NCBI GenBank assembly: GCA_013140715.1
Contig: JABFSG010000038.1
Span: 62,001 to 126,000 of the forward strand
Source: Nitrospiraceae bacterium
Lineage (GTDB): Bacteria > Nitrospirota > Nitrospiria > Nitrospirales > Nitrospiraceae
Reading direction: 5' to 3'
DNA length: 64,000 bases
This document shows positions 39,254-48,676 of the stretch, one piece after another. Positions within the stretch are counted from its first letter, which is position 1. Every line of letters starts with the position of its first letter. Made by a program: the position numbers and the translations under genes. The notes beneath the pieces were generated by a model. The model worked only from the letters and a program-made list of their open reading frames with translations, searched no databases and had not been told where the DNA came from.

Positions 39254-41128
39254 TTATGCCTCTTGTGACGAGGATGGCGGCGCCAGCACCCTCGTATTTT
39301 CCACTGCCACCTCTGCTCCCTTCGCCGGCGACTGATCTCGCTGACACATCCAAAATAGAGCGAGCACCGCCCCCCAGAATACCATCATGTTGAGCGTGAC
39401 CATCTTTGCAGCAAACGCAAAGTCCGGTGTAAAGGCCCAAGGCGAGACATCGGCCATCAACTCGCTCACGTGCCACGCCAACCGCCCGGAGGAACGGATA
39501 TAACCCATGAGGCCCATGACCCACGTAAATGCTGCAGCCAGCCCGAATAAACCTGCCATGCCCCTCAGAGAAATCTTTCCCCACTGGATCGGCCCATGGA
39601 GGACCGAGCCCTTGAGCATCATGCGATTGATGATCACTCCGACCACAAGGACCGTCAGCGTGGTCGCCGCTTGCGGCGTCGACAGCCCGACGCGAAGCTT
39701 CGCCGGCAGATAATACCCATACACGGAAAGCCAGATAATGTTGATCGCCCCCAGAACGAACACCAGGCCGATGAGAATGTTCCCCTTCTTGGCCCAAGAT
39801 ACAACCATCGTTCGATTGGCGCGACGGTAGTACAGAAAACTCATGGTGGTGACGAGAATCATGATATTGACCGCGCCATTCTTTGCCGACATCACTCCAT
39901 AGTTGCCGACTACGGGATGTTGGGCTCCACCCATGGCCTTCACTTCACTGGCCGACATAAACACGGTGTGCGGCGTCAGCCAAATAACCAAGGCCACCAT
40001 AAACACCGAGAGGAGCATTTGGTAATAGGGTTGATAGCGACTACCCCCCTGAAGGCGAGCCATGCTCTGCCAGAGATAAAAATTGATTCCGAGAAAGAGG
40101 ACGCCGATCAAGATAGCCTGCACGACAAAGAGCCAGGTGAGCAACCCACCCATCATCGTCACCCCCATATTCTGGCTGAATGCGTAGACCGATCGCATCA
40201 ACCAGTAGCCGGCAAAGGGCATCGGGAGTAACGCGCAGACCGTGACAAATAAGAAGATATGCCCGACCCAATCAAAATAGGCGCTCTCTTTTTCCGATTT
40301 GCTGGTGAAGAATCGATAACAGGCGTATGCCATGACCACCGCGCCACCGGACATGATGTTTGCCAGGAAGCGGTGGACGTTCAATGGATTCCATAGGGCA
40401 GAATGGAGCAGATGCCACCCGTTTCCCAAATACTGGCCCTGCGCATCGACACCAGCCGGCGCCATCATGAAGGCCGACCAGGCGTTGGCCAAGAGCAGCA
40501 ATGCTGTCCCAAAGAGATTACTCAACAAGCCGATCGATGCATGAGCCCACTTCGAAGCCGGCTCAACCAGCCGGTTCCAGCTATAGTAATAGGTAATGAG
40601 CAGCGCCGATTCTCCGAAGAACACGAACGCATAGACCGGCATGAAGGTCTTGAATGTCCCGCCCATGTACCTCATGAAACTGGGGTAAAAATAGAGAAAG
40701 ATCCCCAGCATGACGCTCCCAACCACAGCCGTGACCGATAGGGAGAGCAGAGCCACTTTCGCCAAGTCGCGAGCGAGACCGTCATAGCGAAGCGCGAGCT
40801 CGGGTTTTTTCGTGCTGAGCCCGAGAAATTCCAGCAACACACAAAAAATCGGCAATGCCAGAACAAACCCTCCGAAGTAGGTGTGGAGTTGTGTGACGAA
40901 CCATACAATCAATCGACTGTCGAAGGATCCGATGCGTGAATAGACCGTCTCCTCGGGAGAAGGAACCGAAGGACCTTGGGGAGTTCCTGGGGTCTTGAAA
41001 TAGAGATCGGTGCTGCTCTCGGCAAAGGATTGGCTATACAGGCCCCAGCCAATTATCGAAGCTGCACAAATAGCTGTCAGCAGGACCGCATACCCGATGA
41101 CCCTGTACGCTCTCTTCTTCATGACCAT
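39254..41128 (-). CDS. cytochrome bd-like oxidase, CydA-like subunit (copy 2)
   Basis: 624 aa; paralog of 33751..35664 (shared NAWSAFMMAPAGVDAQGQYLGNGWHLLHSALWNPLNVHRFLANIMSGGAVV; GYWLMRSVYAFSQNMGVTMMGGLLTWLFVVQA; AMGGAQHPVVGNYGVMSAKNG). Confidence 0.82.
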   Translation of the reverse strand: MVMKKRAYRVIGYAVLLTAICAASIIGWGLYSQSFAESSTDLYFKTPGTPQGPSVPSPEETVYSRIGSFDSRLIVWFVTQLHTYFGGFVLALPIFCVLLEFLGLSTKKPELALRYDGLARDLAKVALLSLSVTAVVGSVMLGIFLYFYPSFMRYMGGTFKTFMPVYAFVFFGESALLITYYYSWNRLVEPASKWAHASIGLLSNLFGTALLLLANAWSAFMMAPAGVDAQGQYLGNGWHLLHSALWNPLNVHRFLANIMSGGAVVMAYACYRFFTSKSEKESAYFDWVGHIFLFVTVCALLPMPFAGYWLMRSVYAFSQNMGVTMMGGLLTWLFVVQAILIGVLFLGINFYLWQSMARLQGGSRYQPYYQMLLSVFMVALVIWLTPHTVFMSASEVKAMGGAQHPVVGNYGVMSAKNGAVNIMILVTTMSFLYYRRANRTMVVSWAKKGNILIGLVFVLGAINIIWLSVYGYYLPAKLRVGLSTPQAATTLTVLVVGVIINRMMLKGSVLHGPIQWGKISLRGMAGLFGLAAAFTWVMGLMGYIRSSGRLAWHVSELMADVSPWAFTPDFAFAAKMVTLNMMVFWGAVLALFWMCQRDQSPAKGAEVAVENTRVLAPPSSSQEA

Positions 41129-41132
41129 CGAC

Positions 41133-42194
41133 TTAGACCTTCGACCCGGATCCGGAGCCAGCGGTCACTGAAATGCCTGCTCCTGTCGATTTCCCAAGAA
41201 TTCCCATGACGAAAGGACAACGAAGTAACGCGCTCGACATCGTATGCCCCTGTTGTTCTTCGACTTGCCGGCGAAACCCAAGAAAGTAGCAATAGAGCGC
41301 CATCGTGCCTGCCACAAATCCGCCGCTAACCATGGCATAGGAAGTGGGAATGCCTGGCTGCCTTAACAGGAAAACCACAAAGCCTGCGGCTACGAGATAG
41401 TAGGTTGCAGCAAAGGAGAGCCCAGGCCACCACCAATACTTGAGCAATTCTTTCGTCTTCGTCTGTACCAACCCCTGAGTCCATGATGCCTGTGGGCGAA
41501 GTCCGCCAAAATAGGCGCACAGTGCGACTCCGCCTCCCAACACCGCCACTGCCGAGAGTTGAATCAGAGCTGCAACCTGAGTCGCTTCGACAAGATGCCC
41601 CAGCGAGGCGCCCAGTGCGCCGACGATCAGACCTATTCCAACCCAGGGAACAAACCCCATCGCAAGATCCCCTACCATCCTGCGAAGGGCAGTCCCATTG
41701 GGAAATGTAGGGAAGGGGCGGCCCATGAGGACCATCTTCTGCACATGACCGATCTCGAAAGCATCGCGCGCAACAGAGGTACAGGAAATAATGATCGCCA
41801 TCATTGCCGGCCCATCAGGATGTTTGAGATAGTCATATCCGACAAGCCAGAGTAACGCCAAGACCAACAGCGACAACTGCACTCCATACACAAACCCGAT
41901 CCAGCCGCCAATCCAGAGCAGCAGCCGACTCCCGTCCTCTCGAACGATCTTGCTCCAGACTGTGCTGCGGCCGACACGATAGGCCAATAATGCCGTCACC
42001 AACGAGACAAGCCCGCTGACGATCAGCAACACGATCGGTTCGGACAGAGGCAACAGCAGCTTGGCCACCCGATAGACAGCGAAGGCCACCAACCCCGGCA
42101 CAAACATGACGATCCGCTTTTTCTTGCGCACAGAGTCTTCTGTGACGGCCAGACTCAAACTGGGCAATACTCGTAGCGCCATCCGATGCAACAT
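41133..42194 (-). CDS. multi-TM membrane protein
   Basis: 353 aa with many hydrophobic helices; 4 nt upstream of bd-like oxidase copy 2. Confidence 0.65.
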   Translation of the reverse strand: MLHRMALRVLPSLSLAVTEDSVRKKKRIVMFVPGLVAFAVYRVAKLLLPLSEPIVLLIVSGLVSLVTALLAYRVGRSTVWSKIVREDGSRLLLWIGGWIGFVYGVQLSLLVLALLWLVGYDYLKHPDGPAMMAIIISCTSVARDAFEIGHVQKMVLMGRPFPTFPNGTALRRMVGDLAMGFVPWVGIGLIVGALGASLGHLVEATQVAALIQLSAVAVLGGGVALCAYFGGLRPQASWTQGLVQTKTKELLKYWWWPGLSFAATYYLVAAGFVVFLLRQPGIPTSYAMVSGGFVAGTMALYCYFLGFRRQVEEQQGHTMSSALLRCPFVMGILGKSTGAGISVTAGSGSGSKV

Positions 42195-42284
42195 CTCTTG
42201 ACCCGTTAGGGGTGAAGGGTGAGGGGTAAGGGGACCATGGCTTGCTCATCAGCCACACTCACCTCACCCCTCACTCCTGACCCC

Positions 42285-42779
42285 TTACCCTTTCTGAGCG
42301 CCCATTCCGAAATAGCGAGCCTTCACTTCTTCCATCAGGGCCACGGTGATGCGCCGCTCTCCGCGATCTGCCGCGGTCCGCTCTAATTCAATACGCGCCA
42401 TGGCCCGTACCGGCGCCGGCACCCTGTCCAATCGGCGCTCGGCATCAAGATCCCATTCCATACGTTCGCCGGTTCTTGGACGGAGCAATGTATCGTAGGT
42501 GATGACCCGCTCTCCCCTCCCCCGCACGTCTTGCTCGACCTCGCAACGCACAAGCGGAGCAAGGTACGGGGGCATGCGATCCAGTCGATGGATCGCTTCA
42601 TCTGTCCACATTACCCGATCGACAAGTCTTCCTGGTTGACCGGCAGGGACATCGACTCCTACTTTGAGCCCACAGCCGCGACATTCCGTCCGAACGAACC
42701 ATTGAGCAATCTCGTCGCCATAGGAACGTTCTTCAATCCCCTCAGTGTGCATCCAACGACCGCAGCCACAGGTCAGCAT
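42285..42779 (-). CDS. PCP_red (protochlorophyllide reductase C-terminal-like) domain protein
   Basis: Refined start MLTCGCGRWMHTEG at 42779; LDRVPAPVRAMARIELERTAADRGERRITVALMEEVKARYFGM is PCP_red-like. Confidence 0.7.
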   Translation of the reverse strand: MLTCGCGRWMHTEGIEERSYGDEIAQWFVRTECRGCGLKVGVDVPAGQPGRLVDRVMWTDEAIHRLDRMPPYLAPLVRCEVEQDVRGRGERVITYDTLLRPRTGERMEWDLDAERRLDRVPAPVRAMARIELERTAADRGERRITVALMEEVKARYFGMGAQKG

Positions 42780-42892
42780 GGTGAAACACCGTGAGTCGTG
42801 AAACGTGAAACGTGAAACGTCCCGGAGCGCATGACTATCCGCCAACTCTGCATTGCGCGCCCATCACTCATCACGGATCACCCGTCACTTCC

Positions 42893-43609
42893 TTATCCGA
42901 TCTTTCCCGGATAGAGCAGGTAGAGCATCGTGTAGGTCGTCGTTCCCGTCACAAACAGAATGCAGTAAATAGCCATCGTAAAACGTCCGAGTGCCCGGTG
43001 ACGGTGCCCGCCATCCGGCCACAGACGCTGGATCGTCATCTCCACGGCGAACACAACTGCAACAATGGCGAGAAATCCGGCCCATACGACGAGCCGGCCC
43101 ATCCGAAGACGATCTACGCCCAGCAAATACAACAGATAGACCACCACCGGCAGACAGACTGCACCGAAAATCATCCCGACCTTTCTCCACGTCGTTTGCA
43201 GGACACGATCACTCAACGTCCGTCTCCCCTGCTCGATGAACTGGGCTCGGAACCCCAGGACAATCATGTAGACCGCCATGACCAGCCCAACGACCACCAG
43301 CACGATATGAACGATGAGGATGGGAATGAACACATTATTGTAGAGGGCTTCAGATCCACCGAATCCCTCTTTGCCTTCAAACGCCAACACGCCTAATTGA
43401 CGAAATAAGTAGTAACTGATGAAAAACGCCAACATGGCGATCATCCCGCCAAACATCATCCAATGATGGGCATCGGCCCGGCGTCTCCGCGCCTGAATCC
43501 AACCGATCACGAAGAGCCCAGTAAAGAGCGTCGCCATGAGCTGACTGACGTCCGCTCCGACAGTGGCATGAGTTCCGAAAAACCCCGGCTCCCTCAGCCA
43601 TTCAGCCAT
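42893..43609 (-). CDS. DUF420-family membrane protein
   Basis: 238 aa; multi-TM, HHWMMFGGMIAMLAFFISYYLFRQ, VFIPILIVHIVLVVVGLVMAVYMI, HRALGRFTMAIYCILFVTGTTTYTMLYLLYP. Confidence 0.75.
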   Translation of the reverse strand: MAEWLREPGFFGTHATVGADVSQLMATLFTGLFVIGWIQARRRRADAHHWMMFGGMIAMLAFFISYYLFRQLGVLAFEGKEGFGGSEALYNNVFIPILIVHIVLVVVGLVMAVYMIVLGFRAQFIEQGRRTLSDRVLQTTWRKVGMIFGAVCLPVVVYLLYLLGVDRLRMGRLVVWAGFLAIVAVVFAVEMTIQRLWPDGGHRHRALGRFTMAIYCILFVTGTTTYTMLYLLYPGKIG

Positions 43610-43633
43610 AACGCCCCTTGTCGGTCGTAGTTT

Positions 43634-43715
43634 CTTTGGTTCATTTGGTTTGTTTGGTTCATCTGGTTAGTTTCGTTCAACCAAACAAACGAGATAAACT
43701 AAACAAACCAAAGCA
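43634..43715. repeat. imperfect TTTGGTT/AACCAAA inverted repeat
   Basis: CTTTGGTTCATTTGGTTTGTTTGGTTC...CAACCAAACAAACGAGATAAACTAAACAAACCAAAG. Confidence 0.6.
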
Positions 43716-43727
43716 ACCATCCGGTTC

Positions 43728-44735
43728 TCACGCTTCAGAAGCCTTTACGCCCTGCACAACAGCTGTCGGCTCCAGTTCCGTTACGGTTGGAAAGCCGGCG
43801 TCTCCCATCCACTGAATCGCATCTGCCGTTCTGTAGCAACCGCCTCGCTCTGTATTCACAAGAATATGCACCGCAAACGCGGTGGTCCAAGCTGGACCGG
43901 TTCCTGCTTCGTTTAAGAATCGATCCTTGATGACCAACCGACCGCTTGGCGCCAAATGGGTCCAAACCCTCTTCACCAACGATGCGTTCGTCGAAAAATC
44001 CTGATAGTGCAGGATGTCAGACATCAAAGCGACATCGTAGGGTCCTCCCAGTGCATCCTTATTAAAATCGCCTGGAAGCAACGTGATCCGCCCTTCCAAA
44101 CCAGCCTCTTTCACCGTTCGTTCCGTCAGCCGGAGCGTTGCAGGCAAATCGAACACAGTAGCGGTCAGCTCCGGATAGGTCTGACAGAACGCAATTGCAT
44201 TGGTCCCGGCTCCGCCTCCTAGATCCAGAAATCGAACCGGCCCGCTCAACTGCAGCCGCTTGGCAAGGTCTGGCCCGCTCTGCTGTCCGATTCGATGGAG
44301 CACTGCCAATACGTTGCTGCCTAAATCCGGGTCGGTCTCAAACACATGCCGGTCGACCGATCGTTGCCCCGTGCGAATTACTTGTTCAAGCTTGCCCCAG
44401 TTATCCCATTCCGCATCGTGGAGCAGAAGGAGATGTCCGACATATTGGGCAGAGCTGCGGACCAGATGGGTGGCTGCGACCGCCGAATTCCCATAGGAAT
44501 CTCCATCCTTCTTCAGGAGTCGCATTGCAACAAGAGCGTTCAACAGCAATCCCAGCGTCTGCCCATGAACACGAAGACGACCGGCCAAGTCCAGGAGAGT
44601 TTTCTGCTTTCCATCCAGGGCAGAAAATACATCAAGCCTCACAGCCGTGAGCAGAATTTTCGTTTCCCAGTAGTACCCAAGCTGGAAGATTTCCGCGAGC
44701 GAGAGATCTCGTGACACACCGGTCCCCTCAAGCAA
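43728..44735 (-). CDS. SAM-dependent O-methyltransferase family 2
   Basis: 335 aa; FLDLGGGAGTNAIAFCQTYPELTATVFDLPATL, LMSDILHYQD, LVIKDRFLNEAGTGPAWTTAFAVHILVNTERGGCYRT. Confidence 0.88.
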   Translation of the reverse strand: MLEGTGVSRDLSLAEIFQLGYYWETKILLTAVRLDVFSALDGKQKTLLDLAGRLRVHGQTLGLLLNALVAMRLLKKDGDSYGNSAVAATHLVRSSAQYVGHLLLLHDAEWDNWGKLEQVIRTGQRSVDRHVFETDPDLGSNVLAVLHRIGQQSGPDLAKRLQLSGPVRFLDLGGGAGTNAIAFCQTYPELTATVFDLPATLRLTERTVKEAGLEGRITLLPGDFNKDALGGPYDVALMSDILHYQDFSTNASLVKRVWTHLAPSGRLVIKDRFLNEAGTGPAWTTAFAVHILVNTERGGCYRTADAIQWMGDAGFPTVTELEPTAVVQGVKASEA

Positions 44736-44818
44736 ATCGCTTTGAAACTCAGTATCTTACCTAGATCGGAAACTGAAAGGCAAGGCGGCAAACACCGATG
44801 GCGGGCGAGAAAAACACA

Positions 44819-44846
44819 AAGGGCAGCGGATTGCTCCGCTGCCCTT
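44819..44846 (-). terminator. Rho-independent terminator for 44883..45677
   Basis: AAGGGCAGCGGA-TTGC-TCCGCTGCCCTT perfect 12-bp stem, T-rich minus-strand 3' flank (TTGTGTTTTTC). Confidence 0.8.
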
Positions 44847-44882
44847 CGATGGCGGACGACTCCGCCAATACAACACGCGGTC

Positions 44883-45677
44883 TTACTTGATTTCAGCCTT
44901 CAGATTGGCAGTCCCACCGTCGGTCACATCGACATCGAACTCGATTTTCTTGCCCTTGGCAGCGAAAGGATGCCAGGCCACCACCTTATGCTTGCCGGCC
45001 GGCACATCCTTGATCTCGAAGGAACCATCGTCCTTTACAACCGCAAAGTGCGGGCTCGACACCGGAAGGTAGAAGCCCTGCATGAACTCATGCTGGTCGC
45101 ACTGCAACCGGTAGAAGCCATCCTTCTCTGCTCCGCCGCGGAACACGACCGGCTTGTCGAGCTTGTCACCCTTCTTGGCCAAGCCGATGTTGAAACCGGT
45201 GGCTGAGCTGGTGCCCTTCACCACAAAGCTATGGGGATTATGGAGCACACCTTGAACCGACTTTGGATCGTCCGGATCGGCGTCATGGTTTTCGACCTTG
45301 AAAGACTTGTTATTCACCACCACACCGGCGAAGGGCATAAACTCGCAGAATTCCGCAACCACCTCGGTGCCCTGATAACCATCCATGAACGCCTTGTCTT
45401 CGACATCGATCACCGCAACAACCGCATTCTTGAGGCCGCCGTCCTTGCCGACTTCGATCTGCTTCAGAAAGCGCTTATCCCCATCCATCAATTCCTTATG
45501 CGGGTTCTTAGGGCAAAAACCGGGGTTGGGGAACTTCGAGAACAAAAATTCCTTTTGCTCTGCCTTTCCCGCATAGGTCACCTTTCCGGCAATCGTTCCA
45601 CCTGCAAACGAGGTGAACGGCGCTGCGACAAACGCAACGGCTGCCACGCCAAATACAACTGATAACGCACTCTTCAT
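44883..45677 (-). CDS. secreted cupredoxin-like / carboxypeptidase-regulatory-like protein (paralog A)
   Basis: 264 aa; signal peptide, NPHSFVVKG and LQCDQHEFMQGFYLP (Cys/His/Met arrangement), C-terminal FEIKDVPAGKHKVVAWHP. Confidence 0.72.
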   Translation of the reverse strand: MKSALSVVFGVAAVAFVAAPFTSFAGGTIAGKVTYAGKAEQKEFLFSKFPNPGFCPKNPHKELMDGDKRFLKQIEVGKDGGLKNAVVAVIDVEDKAFMDGYQGTEVVAEFCEFMPFAGVVVNNKSFKVENHDADPDDPKSVQGVLHNPHSFVVKGTSSATGFNIGLAKKGDKLDKPVVFRGGAEKDGFYRLQCDQHEFMQGFYLPVSSPHFAVVKDDGSFEIKDVPAGKHKVVAWHPFAAKGKKIEFDVDVTDGGTANLKAEIK

Positions 45678-46003
45678 ATGACTACCTCCTTGTGATTAAC
45701 ACTAGACCCTGGTTGCTCGCTCCCCATTCCCCTCCTCCAACCATCTATCCGAAAATAGAAAGACGGGAACGGCTTCCTCTCTGGTGTGCTCGATCATCGA
45801 CATACTGGCGAGGCTGGTCGGGATCAAGTATGTATATGAAATCCTACCGTATCCTGTCAATTGAAACAAGAGGCAACGGACTCAAATACCACATGCAGTA
45901 TTTTAAAGCGAGCATGTCGCGTGAGAACCATCTACAATTCAGCCGAGCCTTGAAAAACGGCCCATGATCGAACTCGATTTTAGGGGGTAAAGGGAAAAAT
46001 AAT

Positions 46004-46645
46004 ATGAGGTGGATTCGTTGGCTTTCACTCGTACTCGCGTTGAGCTCCGGGCTGGAACTTCTCTATTCTCTCGGACATGCAACAGAGCCGACCGATGCAG
46101 ATATATGGAAGACCTACACAAACACTCGGTTTGGCTTCTCAGCTCGATACCCACCGGACTGGCGTCCCGGGAACCCAATGCCCGATGGAACCGGCATCAC
46201 GCTTTCTCCGCCTGCCAGAGATGCTCAGGTCGCGCTATTTGGATTCATGAACGTCGTAGAAGGGAGCAGCCAAGATGGCCGTCAAACCCTCGACGAATTC
46301 GTCAAGGCTCATCGGCGTATCATCACTGAACTGTTCGAGAAGAAACATATCAAGGTCTCATGGGAGCCGGATCGTCTCATGACGCTCGGAGGATTCGAGG
46401 CAAAGCAACTCAGCTTCACCTATCGCAATTCTATGAATGCCGAGATGAGAGAGATACACATGATGTCCGTGGGGCGGAACGAGGGCAGGGGGGTCCGGAT
46501 AAAAACCCCGCTTTCCTATACCAACACGATAATTCCACTCGTGACAAAACTTCTCGAATCCTATCAACCGGGACGTGACCAGAATGCGGTAAGCCCTTTT
46601 GCGCCTCCGCGCGGCGAGCAGCCTTCAGCTCCCCTTCCTCAATAG
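46004..46645 (+). CDS. secreted PsbP-like/hypothetical protein
   Basis: 213 aa; signal peptide, WKTYTNTRFGFSARYPPDWRP typical of PsbP/DUF1795-like lipoproteins. Confidence 0.55.
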   Translation: MRWIRWLSLVLALSSGLELLYSLGHATEPTDADIWKTYTNTRFGFSARYPPDWRPGNPMPDGTGITLSPPARDAQVALFGFMNVVEGSSQDGRQTLDEFVKAHRRIITELFEKKHIKVSWEPDRLMTLGGFEAKQLSFTYRNSMNAEMREIHMMSVGRNEGRGVRIKTPLSYTNTIIPLVTKLLESYQPGRDQNAVSPFAPPRGEQPSAPLPQ

Positions 46646-46744
46646 AATGCTCGCAGGATGTTCAAAAAAACCATACTTCTCACCCGCCAGACCCCGGCGC
46701 GCCAAGACTCGCCGTTCCGCAGGCAAGGCCACAGCGAGCGAAGC

Positions 46745-46806
46745 AGGCTGAGGTTAAGGTTGAGCAAAAGATCAGACTTTCCTCTCTCAACCTTAGCCTC
46801 AGCCTT
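46745..46806. terminator. 20-bp inverted repeat between convergent genes, likely bidirectional terminator or REP-like element
   Basis: AGGCTGAGGTTAAGGTTGAG ... CTCAACCTTAGCCTCAGCCTT, one mismatch. Confidence 0.6.
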
Positions 46807-46845
46807 AACCTTCCCGTAAGCTGGCGGACTTTTTCAGCATCCTGG

Positions 46846-47256
46846 TTAGGCTCCGCTCTCTCTGAGAGCCGCTAGGTGCTTCACAGCTTCCCGTGCTGCT
46901 GTGCGGGCTTTGATCGCAGGATTTAAACTTGCCCCTGGATCTACCTTGTCTCCCAGTTCCGCAACCCGCCGACAGTGCTTAATCGCTTCTAGTAAATGGG
47001 GCTGAGCTTCCTTGCCGTGCGGATCGCTCGGAGGAAGGGCCTTAAGAATTGCTTCCGCATGCCGACTGACTTCACCGCAATGATGGACGATCGCTTTCGT
47101 GTCTCCCATTCCCCCATGAGCGACCATGTCCTCTGCATCCTTTATCATGGCCGTGCCTTGCGCCTGAATATCTTTCACGGTCGCTCCCATCGCCGCCTGA
47201 ACGGGGAGTAGTAATCCGAGCAGAAATGCGCAGGTTATAAATGTGCGGCTCATCAA
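46846..47256 (-). CDS. small secreted SmbP-like His-containing helical protein
   Basis: 136 aa; signal peptide, HHCGEVSRHAEAILKALPPSDPHGKEAQPHLLEAIKHCRRVAELGDK. Confidence 0.55.
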   Translation of the reverse strand: MMSRTFITCAFLLGLLLPVQAAMGATVKDIQAQGTAMIKDAEDMVAHGGMGDTKAIVHHCGEVSRHAEAILKALPPSDPHGKEAQPHLLEAIKHCRRVAELGDKVDPGASLNPAIKARTAAREAVKHLAALRESGA

Positions 47257-47352
47257 AGTATCACGCCCTTCCTAGTGTGGTCCTACAAACCTGTATCACG
47301 ATTCTTGCGAATTACGCTTCACGGGTGTTCAGAGCGCCGCTGACGGACTTCT

Positions 47353-47874
47353 TCAGCATCCTGCACAGTAGCGACCAGCTGGCTTCAAGGGAACCGATGT
47401 CAGCTTCCCGTACAATTCATGAAACTGCTCGGTCGACAAGGAGGTATCGAGCAGACGCGCAAGGTCCTCTTTCAGAATGGGATACTCAACTGTGTCGTCG
47501 AAATTCGATGAGGCGATCGTCACAAATCGTGGGGGGAAAAGCCGTTCCGGCAGAAGAATCCCGATACCCAGATTATATTTGAGCGCCAACCGAATCGCCT
47601 CGCGCGCCTTATCGGCCGGTACCGCTCTCCCCATGCCGATGTTTTGCGGCGGCTGGCCATACCTCGCAAACTGAAAGTGGACATTGGGCATGCCCGCTTG
47701 GACGAACTCCTCGGTCAAGGCCTCTACCTGATGCTTGTACTGACTGGCCAGGACCACTTCGATCCGGCTCACCGGGGGCATCGGCGTATCCTCCGCCCAT
47801 CCAGCAACCGCGCCCGCCATGCTCGCAGATACCGCCATGGTGATGGCGATAATAGTTCCACTCAGTCTCATCAT
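47353..47874 (-). CDS. secreted hypothetical protein in multicopper oxidase cluster
   Basis: 173 aa with signal peptide; adjacent to 47875..48651. Confidence 0.6.
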   Translation of the reverse strand: MMRLSGTIIAITMAVSASMAGAVAGWAEDTPMPPVSRIEVVLASQYKHQVEALTEEFVQAGMPNVHFQFARYGQPPQNIGMGRAVPADKAREAIRLALKYNLGIGILLPERLFPPRFVTIASSNFDDTVEYPILKEDLARLLDTSLSTEQFHELYGKLTSVPLKPAGRYCAGC

Positions 47875-48651
47875 CTACTTCGCCTTGAACTGAAAATCCG
47901 TCGACACTGTGCCATTGGCCGCGACCGTTACATTCTGGGCCTGCTCGCCCAGGATCGGATGCCAGGCCCTAATACGATAGGTCCCGGCCGGCAGGTCCGT
48001 GATCGCAAAGGTACCCTCCAGCCCAGTGATGGCATAGTAAGGATTGTCGACCGCCAGCCCATGCCCCTGCATGTAGGGATGCATCCCACATTGCACCACC
48101 ACCCCGCGGCGGTTCCCCGTGAAACGAATGATGTCTCTCGTCCCCTCCCGCGTCAGCGCTGGACGGTGAAACATCATGAAAATATGTTCCCATTCCCGTT
48201 CGTAGAACTGGAGATCATGCGAGACACCATCCAGATTCTTGACCACGAGGGGATGCTGATCGCGCATGACGGAGACGAACGGGATAAACTGACAGATATT
48301 CGTCTCCAGGTGCGTTTCCTCGAAGTCGAAGGACTTCCCCTTCTCGATGCCCTGAATGGTCACAATCACATCTTTCAATCCCTGTGCCGGTCCCACGGCT
48401 ACCTCGCGAAGAAACCGCCATCCCGACCCATCCGACAGCGCCCCACAGTAGTCTCGATCGGGATAGCGGCGGAGTTCAAAGCCGGTGGGTGGCGGGGGAT
48501 CACCGGCAAACTGCACGGTTCCGGTAACCGTTCCCCCGTTCGACACGGTTGTGGCTTCGTAGGCCCAGGCCGTGACCACGCCGCTCGTGACCAGGCTCAG
48601 GAGGACTGCACCGCGGATAAGCAATTTCACGCACCAGCCATGTCTCGTCAT
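47875..48651 (-). CDS. secreted cupredoxin-like / carboxypeptidase-regulatory-like protein (paralog B)
   Basis: 258 aa; GVSHDLQFY, VVVQCGMHPYMQGHGLAV, FAITDLPAGTYRIRAWHP align with paralog A. Confidence 0.72.
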   Translation of the reverse strand: MTRHGWCVKLLIRGAVLLSLVTSGVVTAWAYEATTVSNGGTVTGTVQFAGDPPPPTGFELRRYPDRDYCGALSDGSGWRFLREVAVGPAQGLKDVIVTIQGIEKGKSFDFEETHLETNICQFIPFVSVMRDQHPLVVKNLDGVSHDLQFYEREWEHIFMMFHRPALTREGTRDIIRFTGNRRGVVVQCGMHPYMQGHGLAVDNPYYAITGLEGTFAITDLPAGTYRIRAWHPILGEQAQNVTVAANGTVSTDFQFKAK

Positions 48652-48676
48652 AATTCACCACCCTCGATGAGAAAAA

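Noticed and set aside
39234-39797. N-terminal extension of the 406-aa ORF 38577..39797
   Set aside because: Overlaps the bd-like oxidase on the same strand in another frame; a signal peptide start at 39233 gives the real DUF3047 protein.
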